Source of the DNA: Alligator mississippiensis
Taxonomy: Eukaryota > Chordata > Crocodylia > Alligatoridae
NCBI RefSeq assembly: GCF_030867095.1
Contig: NC_081828.1
Location: 214,365,978 to 214,429,977, forward strand
Reading direction: 5' to 3'
Length of the DNA stretch: 64,000 nucleotides
Below, piece after piece: positions 24,541 to 37,660 of the stretch. A program made the position numbers and the translations under genes. How positions within the stretch are numbered: the first letter of the stretch is position 1; the number at the start of each line of letters is the position of its first letter. The notes under the pieces were generated by a model. It had not been told where the DNA came from and did not search any database. It saw only the letters and a list, made by a program, of their open reading frames with translations.

Positions 24541-26299
24541 AACACAACTGAGCATCTGGGCCACTGCACCCCCTTTGGATCCACCCCTTCTTATATCCTG
24601 GATCCTTCTCATCCAAGTTTCAAGACAAAGCACAGGGATCAGCCTTGTTGCCCCAGGTGTGAACGGTTCCTGTTCATAGGGAAGGGGCGTGCATCCATCC
24701 ATACTCCCCCCGCGGGACCCCTTTGCAGCATACCCTGGGTCACCCTGCATCCTCTCACTGCCTATGCGAGATCAGCCTTGAGGAGAACTGAACCCTGGCA
24801 AGAGTGAAAGGAGGGTCATTGAGAGAAGGAAACTTTCAGAGCTTGTCATCTTCCATGACCTCTCCTGCTTTCGATGACACCCCCAAGCCTGCCTCCCTTT
24901 TGCTGTTTGGGACTCTGCATTGCCATGGGATAGTCTTACAGCCCTGGCGGTGACTGGCGTGGATGCCATAGTGATACTGAGGACGGTACGCTGTAAGCAC
25001 GGCTATTTAGTTGGATTAGATACTGGAGGGGAAGGGGGCAACCTAAGCTTGGGAACTGGATGAAATGCCAAGACAAGGTAAATGGGAAAGGTCCATTTTC
25101 ATGGTCTTGTTTGCTAACCACATTGGCATCAGTTGCTACTGGTGAGCAAGTCCCTTAAGTGGCAAGTCCAGCAGGAAAGGCCCCTGTCTGCAGTCCTCCG
25201 TCTGATCAGCCCCTTCAAATGCAACACTAACCGGAGTCGTCCTGACTCAGGCAACCTGTCCTGTTGGGGCTGAACATGTAGGAACTGCCCCTGGGTGAGC
25301 ATAATACATGATGGCAAGTATGGTGGGGAAATTTCCTGGAACGGGCTATAAAAGCCCATTGAGAGAGCCGGGCATGGCTCTCGGCAGAGAGTGATCCGCC
25401 AAATCTCAGCCCTTCTATTTTGTTAAGCAGTTATTTGCACACAGGTCCTTAAGGATTTATTCTCCATGTGGCGTTGTTCATGGAAAGGTTCGTGGACCCC
25501 TGTTTCACCCAGTACATGGCTTGTGTCTTTGGTTTGGATGCGTATCCACCTGTCGCTCCTTGTGCCCCTGGCTACAGAAACTGGTGCACCTTTGCCACTT
25601 TAGCTCAAAGGGCCATGAGGCCGATGTGTGCTTTCATCATCATTGCCATCATCATCAGCAGCATCATCAGGCACAGATATATTTAGGTTACAATATTCCC
25701 TTTGCTCTGTGATATATAATATAGTCCCATCTGCCTCTTGCCTTCTTGATCAATAAAATAATGTTGTCCAGTCTCATGATTTTACTATAAATCTTATAAT
25801 CTTTGGTGCTTCCTCTTACAGCTCCAGGGCTACACAATGACTATACAATGTTCCAATGTTTTGTTTTTTTCTTAATTAAATTTAAAAAACAAACCACAAG
25901 GGAAGGGATAGATGTAAAAGTGAGACGGTCTGATGTAATGCTTACATCTGCATGGGTGGGGCAAGTGAAGCAAAACCATTATGACTTTAAACCTGTTTCA
26001 CTGGGGATTAAAGTTATGGCAGTTTAGTGGGTCGGAGGGTGGCTGTGGAGGTGCTGTGAAAGTGTTTGAAGCAGAGGAAGTGGATTGAGAGAAAGTATGA
26101 GGGACTGAGCGTCTGCAGATGAGATAGCAGGGTACCGCTGCACTGATGCCATAGCACTGAGCAATGTGTTGCATGTCCTATACTGCTGTTACCAAATGCA
26201 GGGGATCCTCAGTACTCCTGTCACTGAAATTCAAACCACTCGGGTGCATGGAGAGGAAGGAATTTGACTGCGGGATTTGAATCTTTTGTATCTGAGGCT

Positions 26300-26420
26300 T
26301 TGGAGATGAAATCAGGTGCAGCCTACCCTGCCACTGACTCACTCTCTGACCTTGGGTAAGTCACGCCATCTTGCTGTGATCCAGCCTGCTTGCAAAACGG
26401 AGATGCTACCACTGACCTGC
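26300..26420 (+). mobile_element. MIR-like SINE fragment
   Basis: ccactgactcactctctgac followed by cttgggtaagtcac and a gcaaaacggagatgc segment matches the MIR core and 3' half. Confidence 0.6.
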
Positions 26421-28710
26421 CTCTTGGCTGCAAAGATGGGCAGGTGAAAGGGGTCGGAGAAGGCTGAGGTATTCGAAAGCCCTTTCCAGCTCCCTCGCTC
26501 TAGGCACCCACGTCCACTCTCAAGTCTGTTCCTGGAGCACAGCAATCACAGGGCAGCAGGGATCACAATGTGGCTGGCAATCCTAGAGGTGGTGGAAAGT
26601 CTTGAAACAGAGGGGCAAAACGCCAGCACATCTCTGCCTCCAGAAGTGATTCCACCTGCATTTGACGCTGCAGCCTTGCTTCTCCCACCTATTCCCGCAG
26701 CCATGCATTTCCCTACGCCGTTACCTCTTGCCAAATGGTGCCTTTTGTGTGGCTGAGCTCCTACTGCTTGCATATTCTGTGATGGACTCAATCCATCACA
26801 CGTCAACGGAGCAACTGGCCGCAAGCTCCTGCTGAGGGGCTGGATGGATGCTGCTATTTACTAATGACATACCTGGGAAAGGAAGAGAGACTTACCCTAC
26901 ATCTGGTGCAAGTGCTCCTGTCAGATTACTGATCATCATCAGTGTGGGTGGCACGAAGGGGCAGATAAAGGAGAGGTTAACCTGCCTCCCCCATTCAACA
27001 TTTCCAGGGCCAGGTTCTCCGTGTATGGTAGCTGTGCTACGGGAGGCAACAGACCTGCATTAGCATGGGGCTGTGGGCAAGCTAATTAGCTGCGCTGAGC
27101 CTTTGGGCTAATTAGCCCAGTTTCCGTGCCATGCCAACGTGGCTGCACTCTTTCCATCCCAGCACAAGTGCGGGCAGAGATAGCTCAGGTGTCTCTGAAG
27201 TCTGCCTGGTGGGATGTGAGCTGGGAGCCTGGGCAGGGACCTCAAGTAGCCCCTCTCCTGCCAGTAGGCGAGGCCCTCTGGCTATACGGCCCCTTCCTGG
27301 TATCAAGTTTATCTGGGCTTCACTCCTTCTGCTTGTCACCTGCTTCTTCCCACGACCTTGAGCTTCCCTGCTCTTTCCCCTGGGTTTTTAACTGCAAACT
27401 AATCACCTGTAGCTGAGCTTCTACCATAGGACTGTCTGCTTGCAGGGCCAGGCCACCCTGTTATAGGAAGGCTTACATAGCCGCTGGGATGCAGGATCAG
27501 GGAGGGGGAGCATCGTGCTGCACACAAAGGCTGTCTTCTGCACGCCGCTCCTTTGTTGCACCAGCCCAGCCATCTAAGCCAGGGATGTTCCCCCGTTGGA
27601 GGATGGATGAACTGGTCTCATGAATGATTTGTAGCAGGTAGAAACAGCTCTGAGCCCTGTCATCCATCAAACCCATAACTCTGGGCTCAGGCTCCTTTGG
27701 GGTTTGCTTTCCTGCACTGGCCCAGCTTTGCAGAGCTCCTCTTTCAGCCCAGAGGCGAGATGCCCATGCGTTTGCACTGCTTTCATGACAACTCAGAGGT
27801 GGCCAGTGGTTTTTGCAGGGAGGATGGGAGAGAGCAATGCTCTTCTAGGCAGGAATGGCACATTTTGTCTTGAGGATCCTTGACAGCATGTTGTAGGTGC
27901 TCGATACATGCCTGGAATGAATTAAACAAGAACAGCTGGATTCAGTGGATCATGCTTGGTGAGTCCAATCATTTGCAGCCTGCTACCTGGGCCAGTAATG
28001 TGGTCAGAGTTGTATCTCCTCATGCCAAGCATGGACAGAGCAAGAGAAAGATCCTATTAATTTTAGTAGGGAAATGAGACTTGCAGCAGTCCAGCCTGCC
28101 CCAAGAAGCTCTCCTGAGCATCAAAGCCCAAGGATAAACCTGCCCCTTGCTCACTCCCATCCACCCCAGCAGACTCACAACCCACCTGAAAGCAGTATGG
28201 TGTATCACAAGAAGTCTCTCACCAGCCTTCCTGTCTCGACTGCCCATAATTAGACCCCCCCCCCCCCCCAAAAGCAACAAGTAGCAGCAGGATTGCTAGA
28301 AGGGCTCCTGGCTCACACAGGAAACTTTCTCCTAGAAATTAGTCTGCCCATTTTGCCTGTCTCTCCTCCTGTGCTTCCCACCCGGTGTCCCAACAAGGTA
28401 AAGTGCATGGGCCTTCAGCTCGTCCCAAAGCAGCGGCAGAGACATTTGCTTAGCTTCTTTGCTCCTCATCTGGAAGAAGAAGATAATTCTGCTTCACTCC
28501 ATCACTGGCATCATTGTGAAGATATGTCAAGAGGTACAAGACCAGACCCCAACATCTGGTTTTAGTTTGGTGAATCACAAAGATGGGTGAACCATTTGCA
28601 GCAGATTTGTGTGTTCAGCAAATTTGTGTGTGCATTTCATGCGAGGAATGCGGTAATAGCAGTTTCTGTTGGTTATCAGGCAAAAGTAAAAATAAAATCT
28701 GCACCCAACT

Positions 28711-29116
28711 CACAGGGAGCAGAACAGCAGGCTACATGTGCATGTAAGTGCTTTTAAGTGCACCTGAATTTAATGTGCATTAGCTTAATGCACATTAAGC
28801 AGGTTTAGGCAGGCATCTACACGTGCAGGCATTAAAGCACATTAACACTGTGTATGGACTGACTTGGACTAAAGTTAGTCCCAAATCAGTCCCCACGCAC
28901 AGCGTTAATGTGCTTTAATGCATCTGCACGTACGTTAATGCACTTTAACTATTCGCGCCTAAATCTGATACCTGCAAATGAAGGTTTCGAATTTAGGTAC
29001 AATTCAAATCACCATTTTTAAAGCACATTAAGGGTGGGTGCATATAGAAGTGCACCCTAATGCACCTTAAATTCAGGCTAATGCACTTTTAAGTGTCTCA
29101 TGTAGATGTGCCCAGT
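28711..29116. mobile_element. MITE-like inverted-repeat element, copy A
   Basis: Left part (aagtgcttttaagtgcacct, gaatttaatgtgcattag) is mirrored on the right (ctaatgcacttttaagtg, gtagatgtgccc). The core ctgtgtatggactgactt ... agcgttaatgtgctttaatg is shared, in the same orientation, with the element at 31168, so these are two members of one family. Confidence 0.7.
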
Positions 29117-30327
29117 GAACATCGCTGCTGCTATTCAGTTACTATCAGGAAAGATCTTTTTTACTTTGTTCTGCCTTCCAAAAACAAGATGCATATTTTA
29201 TTTTGGGTCTTGTGCATGAGAAAGTATGGTGTGTCTTCTTGAACCCACCTCACTGACTATGATTGAACCTAGTCAGCGTTTTAAAAGCTTGATAAGCAGA
29301 GCTCAGCGAGCGTGTGCTGCTGGATACAATGGACCGGGCACAAGTTGGGTCTTGATGAGTTAGTTGCTTGCAGTGTGGTGAGCTACATAAAGGACCTGCT
29401 TCTGGTCCCAGGTGTGTCATGGACCTGCTTCAGGGTCTTAGCAATCATTTAATTTCCTTTGACCCCAGCGGATGACCATGTCCAGCTTTTGGGGATACCT
29501 CAATGAAAAGGACCGTGGGCATTCAGATTTCTATGCGAGTGAGCAAAGCGTGTTTTCTCCCGTACTCTTTTGCCTTGTGTTTCTCACCATGGAGTTTTCT
29601 GAACCAAATTCCTGTGCCTTTGGGTTTCCTATTTCAGCCTCTGGAGGGATTAGCAAATGCAAGAGGTGTGTACACTCCAGCAACCCCAGGGCCTAGCTTC
29701 CAGAGACCTCCAGAAAGCTTAGACACTCATCATGAAGTGCAGGATTAGGAAGGCATTATTACCACCGCCTCTGTCATTTTCATATCTGGCATAATTGCTA
29801 CATGTCTTCCCCTCCGTCTGTCATACATTTGAAGGAGTACGACTTTCATCAGTCCCCCTCCTCCCTCCCTCCCCACACTTCTGACATTCGCAGCACAGCT
29901 TGTGTGGGGCCTCGGAGGGCCCCCGACTGGAGAAAACAGGCTTCCTGATCATTGGCCATTTAGGAAATAAAAGCTGTGAGAGGCCCTATTGCTATGGACT
30001 TCCTTGATTGTAAAATTGCAGAGGGTGAAGATCGGGGAGGAGCCATGGGCACATGGTTAAAATAGCATTTCGGAGTCTCAGGATGTGCGTGATTTCAACT
30101 GAGGCTTCCAGGCACTATTTTAACACAGATAATAGGAGATTGTACAAGTCCACTATGCTAATAAGTATGCTTAGCACTGGTTATATAGCAAACTCTTAGC
30201 TGTCCTTGTGGGGAAAGGACCAATATTATTTATACTGTGCTGGCCAAGCACCATGGGTCCCTGTCTGGTTGATTAGACACTGACATAAATGCTATGGTGA
30301 ATAATGACTTCACTATCAGTAAAGCCA

Positions 30328-30381
<54 letters not shown>

Positions 30382-31167
30382 ATGGACATGCATGTGTGCA
30401 GATCTGCTCATGTTCTTCTGCCCTTACTGGATACAATTATTGCTGCTCAGGTGTGTCATAAGCCCACAGGTATTGATCCTGTAAGTCCACTGGGCAAATG
30501 TTGTGTTTTGGAGCAAAAGGATTTGAAAACAACATGTGCAAATCACCATTTTGCAGCTATTAAAAGCTTGCACCCTCCTCCTGAAACCCGTGAGAGATTT
30601 GCCAGGGACTTCAATGGGAGGAGGCGGCGGGCACTAAGTCTGATTGCTTCCAGTGGTGGACAAGGTAGTCTATTAGCAATTTCATTGTAAGGCCGTGATT
30701 TGAGCCACAAAGAACCGGAGGACTCTTATCTGATTGGCAACTGTTTTTGGTAAATTTGGGTCCCATTGCACCCAATGGCTGTGTTACCTTCTGCTTCACA
30801 GAGACCAGAATTTGTCAGCGTGTGGGAATTCTTCAGACCAAACCGGGGAGGCCGGTATCCAACATGACGCGTATTCTTGGTTTTGTGTTTTTCCTGGAGT
30901 AACTAATGACACGACTGTGATGATGTCACCTCGCAGAATATTTATTCAGCTACTGGATGGTTTCATGTGCTAGATGGGGCCAGAATCAGGGTGGTCCTTG
31001 GCAAACAAGGGAGACAAAACTAGACCTCAAGGTATGTAGAACAACGTTCACTGGTATGGATAAGTTACTGCTGTCTTTTTTATTGGACAGCTCTCTGTAA
31101 AGTGGACTACAATCCCACATACTGTGATGGGAGATCTACTATTTTAGGATTATGTACTGATGTTCCT
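29117..31167. other. Intergenic sequence without recognisable gene
   Basis: Apart from the TG microsatellite no feature is recognised. The 128-codon frame 30304..30690 is produced partly by the TG tract. Confidence 0.45.
30333..30380 (+). repeat. (TG)n microsatellite
   Basis: About 24 uninterrupted TG units. Confidence 0.97.
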
Positions 31168-31551
31168 CAGTGGGCATGTCTACACTGCACATTTGCTGCG
31201 CAGTAACCAAAATTACGGCATAATACAGGTGCATGTCTACACCCATACTGTGCAGTAAATAGGGTGACTTATGATGACTTGAGTGTAACTTTGATACTTG
31301 CATCATTCAGGTATCAAATTTACACCCATTTAGTTACTGTGCAGTAATGCATGTGTAGACACTTTACTGTGCAGTAACACTGTGTGTGGACTGATTTAGC
31401 ACTAACTTTAGTCTCAAGTCAGTCCATCCACAGCGCTAATGTGCTTTAATGCCTGCACATATAGATGCTGGCATATTCCCACTTACTGCACAGTAATTTA
31501 CTGCGCAGTAAATTTAAGCCAGTGTAAATGCACATGTAGACATGTCCAGTG
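31168..31551. mobile_element. MITE-like inverted-repeat element, copy B
   Basis: cagtgggcatgtctac at the left and gtagacatgtccagtg at the right form terminal inverted repeats, with repeated internal ctgtgcagtaa/ttactgcgcagtaa motifs. The core ctgtgtgtggactgattt ... gcgctaatgtgctttaatgc pairs it with copy A at 28711. No convincing target duplication was found. Confidence 0.75.
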
Positions 31552-31559
31552 GTCCATAA

Positions 31560-34500
31560 GTACCTTTCCGGTGAATTGGATTTGTATGACTAGCTGCTTA
31601 GGGGCTTTGCGCAATCTTTAGGTTTCCTTCCTTCCAGTGTATGATATGCATGGAGGCATGAGAGTAAGACCCGAAGTTATCTTGGAAGATATCAGTAGGA
31701 GCCAAGCTTTAGAAGAAAAGAGGGCCTTTTGTGGAGGATTTTGGAGAGGGCAAGCAGAGGCAGCAGACAGCGATGTCTGGGAATGGTTTTGAGAGGCAGT
31801 GGAAAGCATTACTGCTATTGGAGCGTTTGCACTTGGGTAGATGATTTGCCAAGGAGCATCCAACCTCGAATGTAGGTCTCCGCAAGCCAGCAGCGACAAG
31901 ACTAACATTCACAGCATTTTGTTTTCAAGCCTGCTGGCTTGCAAGGCTTTGAATCCTGCACGGCCTGTCTCTCCGAATGATGCGGACTACGAAGCCACTT
32001 CCCCCTTCTGATTTATTTTTGGGGAGTTTACAGTGAAAGAGCGTGGCGTGCCAGCACGACATTTCAGAACATGCTGAATGGAGGGGGCCATTGTACATTT
32101 CCAACACGGAGAGATCGCGGACCTGGAATAAATAAGCGTAATTTCCGGCATCCTCCCAGATTGTGAATGACTTTGGTTCCCAGGGGAATACATTGTGCTC
32201 CTCTGTTTAGTAGTCAGTTTGGAATGGAATGTCCCCAAGCGTTTTCTCTCTCTTGCCACGGTGCATTACTGGTTTTCTTTACAACTCTCGCTGGAGCGGG
32301 GTTTGGGGCACCCGCACATTTACAACCCCCCTCAATTTACACTTCAGAATTGCCCCGAATCAAGCAGCATCTAGATCGGACTAGAGCCCCTTCTCTTGTG
32401 CGGGTGAAAAGGCATCAGGGCTCTTCCGACTTTGGACCTGAGAGGGGATCCCACTGCTGGCAATCTCCTAAATACTCCATAGGAGACTATGGCATAGTAG
32501 CCTAAGCCCTAGGTTTGAAAACCAATGCAATGACAGATTAAAACCCCAGCAGGTGCTGCCTTTTGTGCTTCTTCTGCAGCTCAGTGGAAATCTGTGCAGT
32601 TTATTGTCGTGGGGGCATTTTGGATGATGTTCTGTGCGGACTTTAAACATCCCCAAAGGCATCTTTTGTCAGAACAGGAGTTTGCTTTGGTGTCTCTGGC
32701 TCCAGTTTCCTTCCATTTTCTATTATGAGATTGGAAACTGCTTTCTATGACAGTGGTGGCTGCATGTCAGGTCTGAAAGAGACTTCTCTACGTCTCTTTA
32801 CACGAATGCTCCTCTTTCTTATTGGGGGAAAAATAATTGCAATCCTTCTGAAAACTATTTTTGGCTACTAAGTGGCATGCTGAGTGAGGGATCAGGGAAA
32901 ATGTCTGGTGCTGAAATTGAGGAGAGCTGCCCAAATCAACACTGGAACAAATGAGTGTAAAACCTTACAGCATTTCCCTGATTAGAGCAATTGCTCTAAC
33001 ACTTTTTATGCCATTTCATCTCCACGACATCTAGAAACTCCAGCCAAAGTTTGCTCTTTAGACTCTGATGCATGTTGTCAGGTTGAAGAAAGAGATCATG
33101 ATATTTGTTAAGTTATTGACCCTTAAGATACAGAAGGAAACTCGGGATGCATTGGGTTGTGCTGTGGACATTGGAAAGCTATTCTGAAATCATCAGGCAT
33201 GAGCCCAGCGAATATAAAATGCATGTTCAGAAGTCTTGTCTGACTCCCAGCTGGCTTCAAAATCAACTCAACACTTTCCAGGTGAAGAGCAGGAGCCTGC
33301 AGACTGAGATAGGGAGCTCATTTCCAGCTATCATTTAGATGCTGATTGCAGGTGTTGTTCGCACATGCTGCACGGGGTCACAACTCCAGACCCTTCCTGG
33401 AGTTTGGTTTTATTAACAAAGATCTGAACAAGGAGATGACCAACTTCAGCACCCATCTTCTCCCAAGCTTGGTGGCTCCTAATGTCCCTACTGCAGGTCC
33501 ACTCAGCCCTTATCATAAGTCCTTTCTCTTCTACCTTCTCTATACCTGACAGATACCCCTTTCTCAATGTGTTAGCAAGAATCTGCTCCCCCCCCCCGAA
33601 GCTTTATATTATTTAATATCCAAACCATAAACATGAGAAAAATGTAGTCTTCTTTATGGGATGAGCTGTATAAGTGATGCTGGAAAAAATCATTCTTCTT
33701 TTCTCTTGCTATGGAGTAATCTACACATGGTTTCCATAACTAACTTTGATTCAGAAGACCTAGAAATCTGCCATTCAGGCTTTTCAAGTTTCATTTCCAG
33801 TGCTGATGTACCAACTTGCTATAATAAAGTCTGTCACCGGGGTTGAAACCAAGCTCTACTCACAAGCAACAACTCTTGATAATTACCAGTGACAAAACAA
33901 GGGAAAATCTTGATTTCAGTTGTAAGTTCCTAGTGGGAGGTCCACCTCTGTTCTGTTTTTGTACAAGCATTATAGGGCCCTGGTCTGGAGGTGTTCTTGC
34001 AATTTAATAAATCAGCATCATAAAAATCCATCTCTCATTTCTGTGCGTGTGCATTTTCAAGACCAAAGCTTCCCTATTAAGGAAAAAGATGCCGGAGGAG
34101 TGTTGCACAACAATTCTGTCGGACTATTTGCTCTTATTTTATTACATAAGAATTTGGAGGGTATGATCTCTGTGCTATATAACCTCTTTTTTACCCCAGC
34201 AGAATCAACATCTACTCAAAGGGTGGGGTGTTTCAAGAAGCAAAGGACCAGCTGCGGAGTCTATTCAGAATACTGAAGTGCAATTCAGTTATCATTTCAT
34301 AAGGCTCGATCTTCAAAACCCCTCATATAGCTGTTGACTTCCGTGCATGAAAAGCTGGTGAGATCAGGTGGTTAATCTACAATTCGGCAGGTGGGAAGTA
34401 TACTTACCAAGTTAGGTATTAGCAGTGGCCCCGGTCCTCTCTCCATACACCTCAACTCTATATACTTATCCTGCCCTCTAAAAGGCTTTATCCATAACAA

Positions 34501-36480
34501 TGCAATGGGAGCACAGGTTTTCGTCTGCCACGCCTGACACATGATTTGTGGGTCTGCAAATATGGTTCAGCTCTGCAGCCTAGACCCTTTTCGGTATGTG
34601 TACAAGTTAGTCTCAAGTCTTCCTTGGGTACCACTTCAGTTTCCTTCCCTTGCCCGATCTGCTGCTCTGCTTACTGCTTCCTGTCCCAGGCTTCTGGCCC
34701 AATCAGTTGCTCTGCTTTCTGCTACCTGCTCGATCTGCCACTCGGCTGCCTGTCCCTTCCCTGATCCACCGTATGCCCAGAGGCTGCCTGTGCCACTTGG
34801 GGCATGCATGCCGCAGGTCAGCCCTTTGTGATCTCAAAGATAAAGCCTGGAAGATGATGAAAACCTGAAGGAGTCTAAAAGCCTGCAAGCAATATAAAAG
34901 ATGGACATTTAGTGACTTAGGTGGAATTTGCCATCTGAGTTCAAGTCCATGTGGAGCTCTGTTCACACAGGCCAGGACCCTTTTTGGCAATTGTTGCTGG
35001 GAAATTGAGGCTGGAACGGGGCAGGAGTCAAGAAGAGTCTTTCCCCACTAAGAGCTCTTGAGTGTCAGGCAGGTTGCTTGTAGGGACATAAGCTCACCCA
35101 GTATATGGGCAAATGGCAAGGAAGGACTGATCTTACCTTCCCTACATCTCAGATGATAACCAGGTAGCTTAGGGTCAGTTTTTCTCTGGCCTGGCTGGAG
35201 CGTGAAGGTTGCTTGCCATCCTTCCTGCTGGACTTCCACTGAAGTGGTTAAGCCACCTGGAAATAAAATGCTGTGCCCAAGCTAAAGGTGGCCAGAACAG
35301 GTTTGCGTTGGCTGGGTTGTCTCTTTGGCCCATTGCACCAAAGGGAGCGAGATAATGATTTGACCCAGCTCTTCTTGCTGTAGGCTACCTGACAGACAGG
35401 TCGAGTTCACCTCTCCTTAACACTAGCACCAAAACCATTTGTTAACACTTCTCACCTGTTGATGCTTGCAGGTAAACCCCAGACTAGACTGCAGCCCTGA
35501 GGAATGCAGATCTGGCGAGGTGCCTCCCCATGACTAGACCTTGGAGCAAAACAAGCCCCACCTGCAAATACAAGGGGTCAATAAGCAGATCCAGGGAGCC
35601 GGGTGTGTAGAATGGAGACAGCACAGCTCCTGGTTTGCCCCAGGTCTGGATCCAGACTTGCTTAGAACAGGGAAGCATCATCTGGCCAACCCCAGACTGG
35701 GTAGTGCACAGGACCCATTTTTTCTCCCAGAGGCTAAGGGATAAGTCCCATCTCATCCATTTAGACATCTAGTGTGCAGCTCCTGGCAAAGTCGTGATGC
35801 AGATGGGCAGAAACAGGGATGCATAGATGTGTGCTTCTCTTGCCCTTTGCAAGTGCACAGATCCTGCTCCCCCACAGGTGGATCTGCCCTTCCCCTGCAG
35901 GAGCACCCATTTCAGTAGGCATCTCTTGGATGCCTCCAAAGCAGGATGTTCAGTTATGCAAGAGGCCTGTGGCCCTCCGTTCACTCCCACAGGGGATTTT
36001 AGTTTGCACTAAGATGCAGCCAGATCCTTGGGATCCTATTGCCTTCTAGCTGTATCAGGCCAATGAGTCTTAGCAGGGCCATTTCTGTCCTGGCAGTGAG
36101 ACATCTACTTAGGATATGCCCCCAGCCATTACAGCACATGCCCCAGATATAGGACACCTAGCTTCTGGATCTTCTCAGGGCATCAAACCCCTTCCATGCC
36201 CCCTCTGACTCCCAAGCAGTGGGGAGACATGGCTGTAAGCATGTACGCATGTAACCTCAACCTCTTGTTGAGGTTAACCCACTGGGCAACCATAGGGAAA
36301 GGGTCATGGGGCCAGATGGAGAACAAGCAAGAAGGAGCCTCACTCTGTAGCCCTGGAAGAGAGTGGAGGATTTTGGGTCTGCCCCTGCTCTCAAGGATGT
36401 TGATGCTTTTTACCCAGTTACTCTTCAAGGTCAAACACAGTGCATGCCCTGTATGGCTGGGGTCCTACCACTGCACCCAT
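31560..36480. other. Long intergenic stretch, no gene recognised
   Basis: Only short frames without domains. A small hairpin (acctcaac/gttgaggt) lies near 36252..36275. I see no repeats with confident identity. Confidence 0.4.
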
Positions 36481-36486
36481 GTGCAT

Positions 36487-36783
36487 CAGCGGTGTCAAAC
36501 ATATGGGTCTGGCCGTGTCGTCTGGCCCACGGGACTCCCAGAGGGGATGGAAATTCGGGGTGCATTGAGTGGGGGTGAGGCCCACCACAGCCATTGGGAT
36601 AGAGATGCTTGGTGTAGATGTGTTTCAGCGGTGATGGGTGAGCGATAACCCCTGCGGCTCCTTGATGCTCCTCACCCCCCTGCCATCACCCTGCCACAGC
36701 AAGTGGGCCTGGACCCAGCTTGCAGGGAGTCCTCTGGTCTGGATCCAGCCTGGGACAGGGGGTTGGTGAGTTTGACACCCCAG
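36487..36783. mobile_element. hAT-like MITE, related to 15604..16136
   Basis: Left end cagcggtgtcaaac and inverted right end ctggggtgtcaaactcacc resemble the ends of the 15604 element. I could not find a matching target duplication, so the boundaries are approximate. Confidence 0.6.
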
Positions 36784-37460
36784 TTTTGGTTGCAAGATCT
36801 GACCCAGGGGAACTGCATCAATGCAAGCAGGAGGGGACCAAGTGGTTGCAAAGCAAATGGACCACCCTCCCTTAGTGGGCCCACTCCACCCTCCAGTGTC
36901 ATGGTGTGCGGCAAGAGGTGGGATTTCAGGAGGGACGTCAGCTCCCCATAGATCTTGAGGGACTTTCCACTGTACATCTGGGCATTTGTGGTGGGGACAC
37001 ATTGCAAGGGTATCTAAACGGAGCATAAATGATGCTCTGCTGAATGACTTCCAGGCGTGTGCAGCAGAGACACAGTCGAGCTGGGCAGAAGTGTAGCTGT
37101 GGCAGGCAGCCAGGCACGTACGTGAGATTTGGGCCATTATGAGATGGTGAAGCAGAATGCTAAAATTCACATAACTGAGACTCATATGTCTTAGCAATCT
37201 GCCCCGTGTGTCCCAATACCCCACGGCTTCAGTGGGAATGGAGGGCACACGGCACCTTGCAGGGCTGGACCCGTTGTGCCACCAGATCAGATCTGGCCCA
37301 GACTTCAGTGCAGCTGCTGCCAATGGGTTGGCTCCTACCCACCCCAAGCAGGTAGATGATCACAAGTCTGTTGTCACAGCTGGAAGTGACTGGTAACTTC
37401 CCCTTCATCAGAGAGAGGTAGGACTTCACCACAGATCTGCTGTATTTTATCGATCAGGGT

Positions 37461-37560
37461 CAGAGGTTCCCAATCATTTTTAGGATCCAGGCAGCACTTT
37501 CAGCCCTCGGAGTTTCTTGCAGACCCCTCCACCACCCTTATGATCAGTCTGTTAATTGAA
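37461..37560 (+). mobile_element. hAT-like fragment
   Basis: ggtcagaggttcccaatcat followed by gcagacccctccaccaccct resembles the MER5/Charlie-type ends; only one end is present. Confidence 0.4.
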
Positions 37561-37660
37561 ACTGAGGGAGGGGAGTGTTGTGTGCGATCCATGGATAAGC
37601 TGCTGTGTGTTTCACACGGCCTTTGGGAGTAGCTGCTCCTGGTCACAGATCAAATTACTT

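Larger units (their letters stand above)
19930..28700. other. Long intergenic stretch, no gene recognised
   Basis: Contains a homopyrimidine tract (22695..22757), a MITE-like fragment (24466..24540), a MIR-like fragment (26300..26420), a gggctaattagccc palindrome (27106..27119) and a poly-C run (28255..28270). AT-rich 20690..20960 and 21650..21800 look unique. No exon could be supported. Confidence 0.45.

Noticed and set aside
26779..26803. Small perfect hairpin (tgatgga / tccatca)
   Set aside because: A 9-bp stem is expected by chance at this scale and no other signal supports it.
30304..30690. 128-codon frame with Val/Cys repeat
   Set aside because: The TG microsatellite supplies a stop-free stretch; no protein features beyond it.
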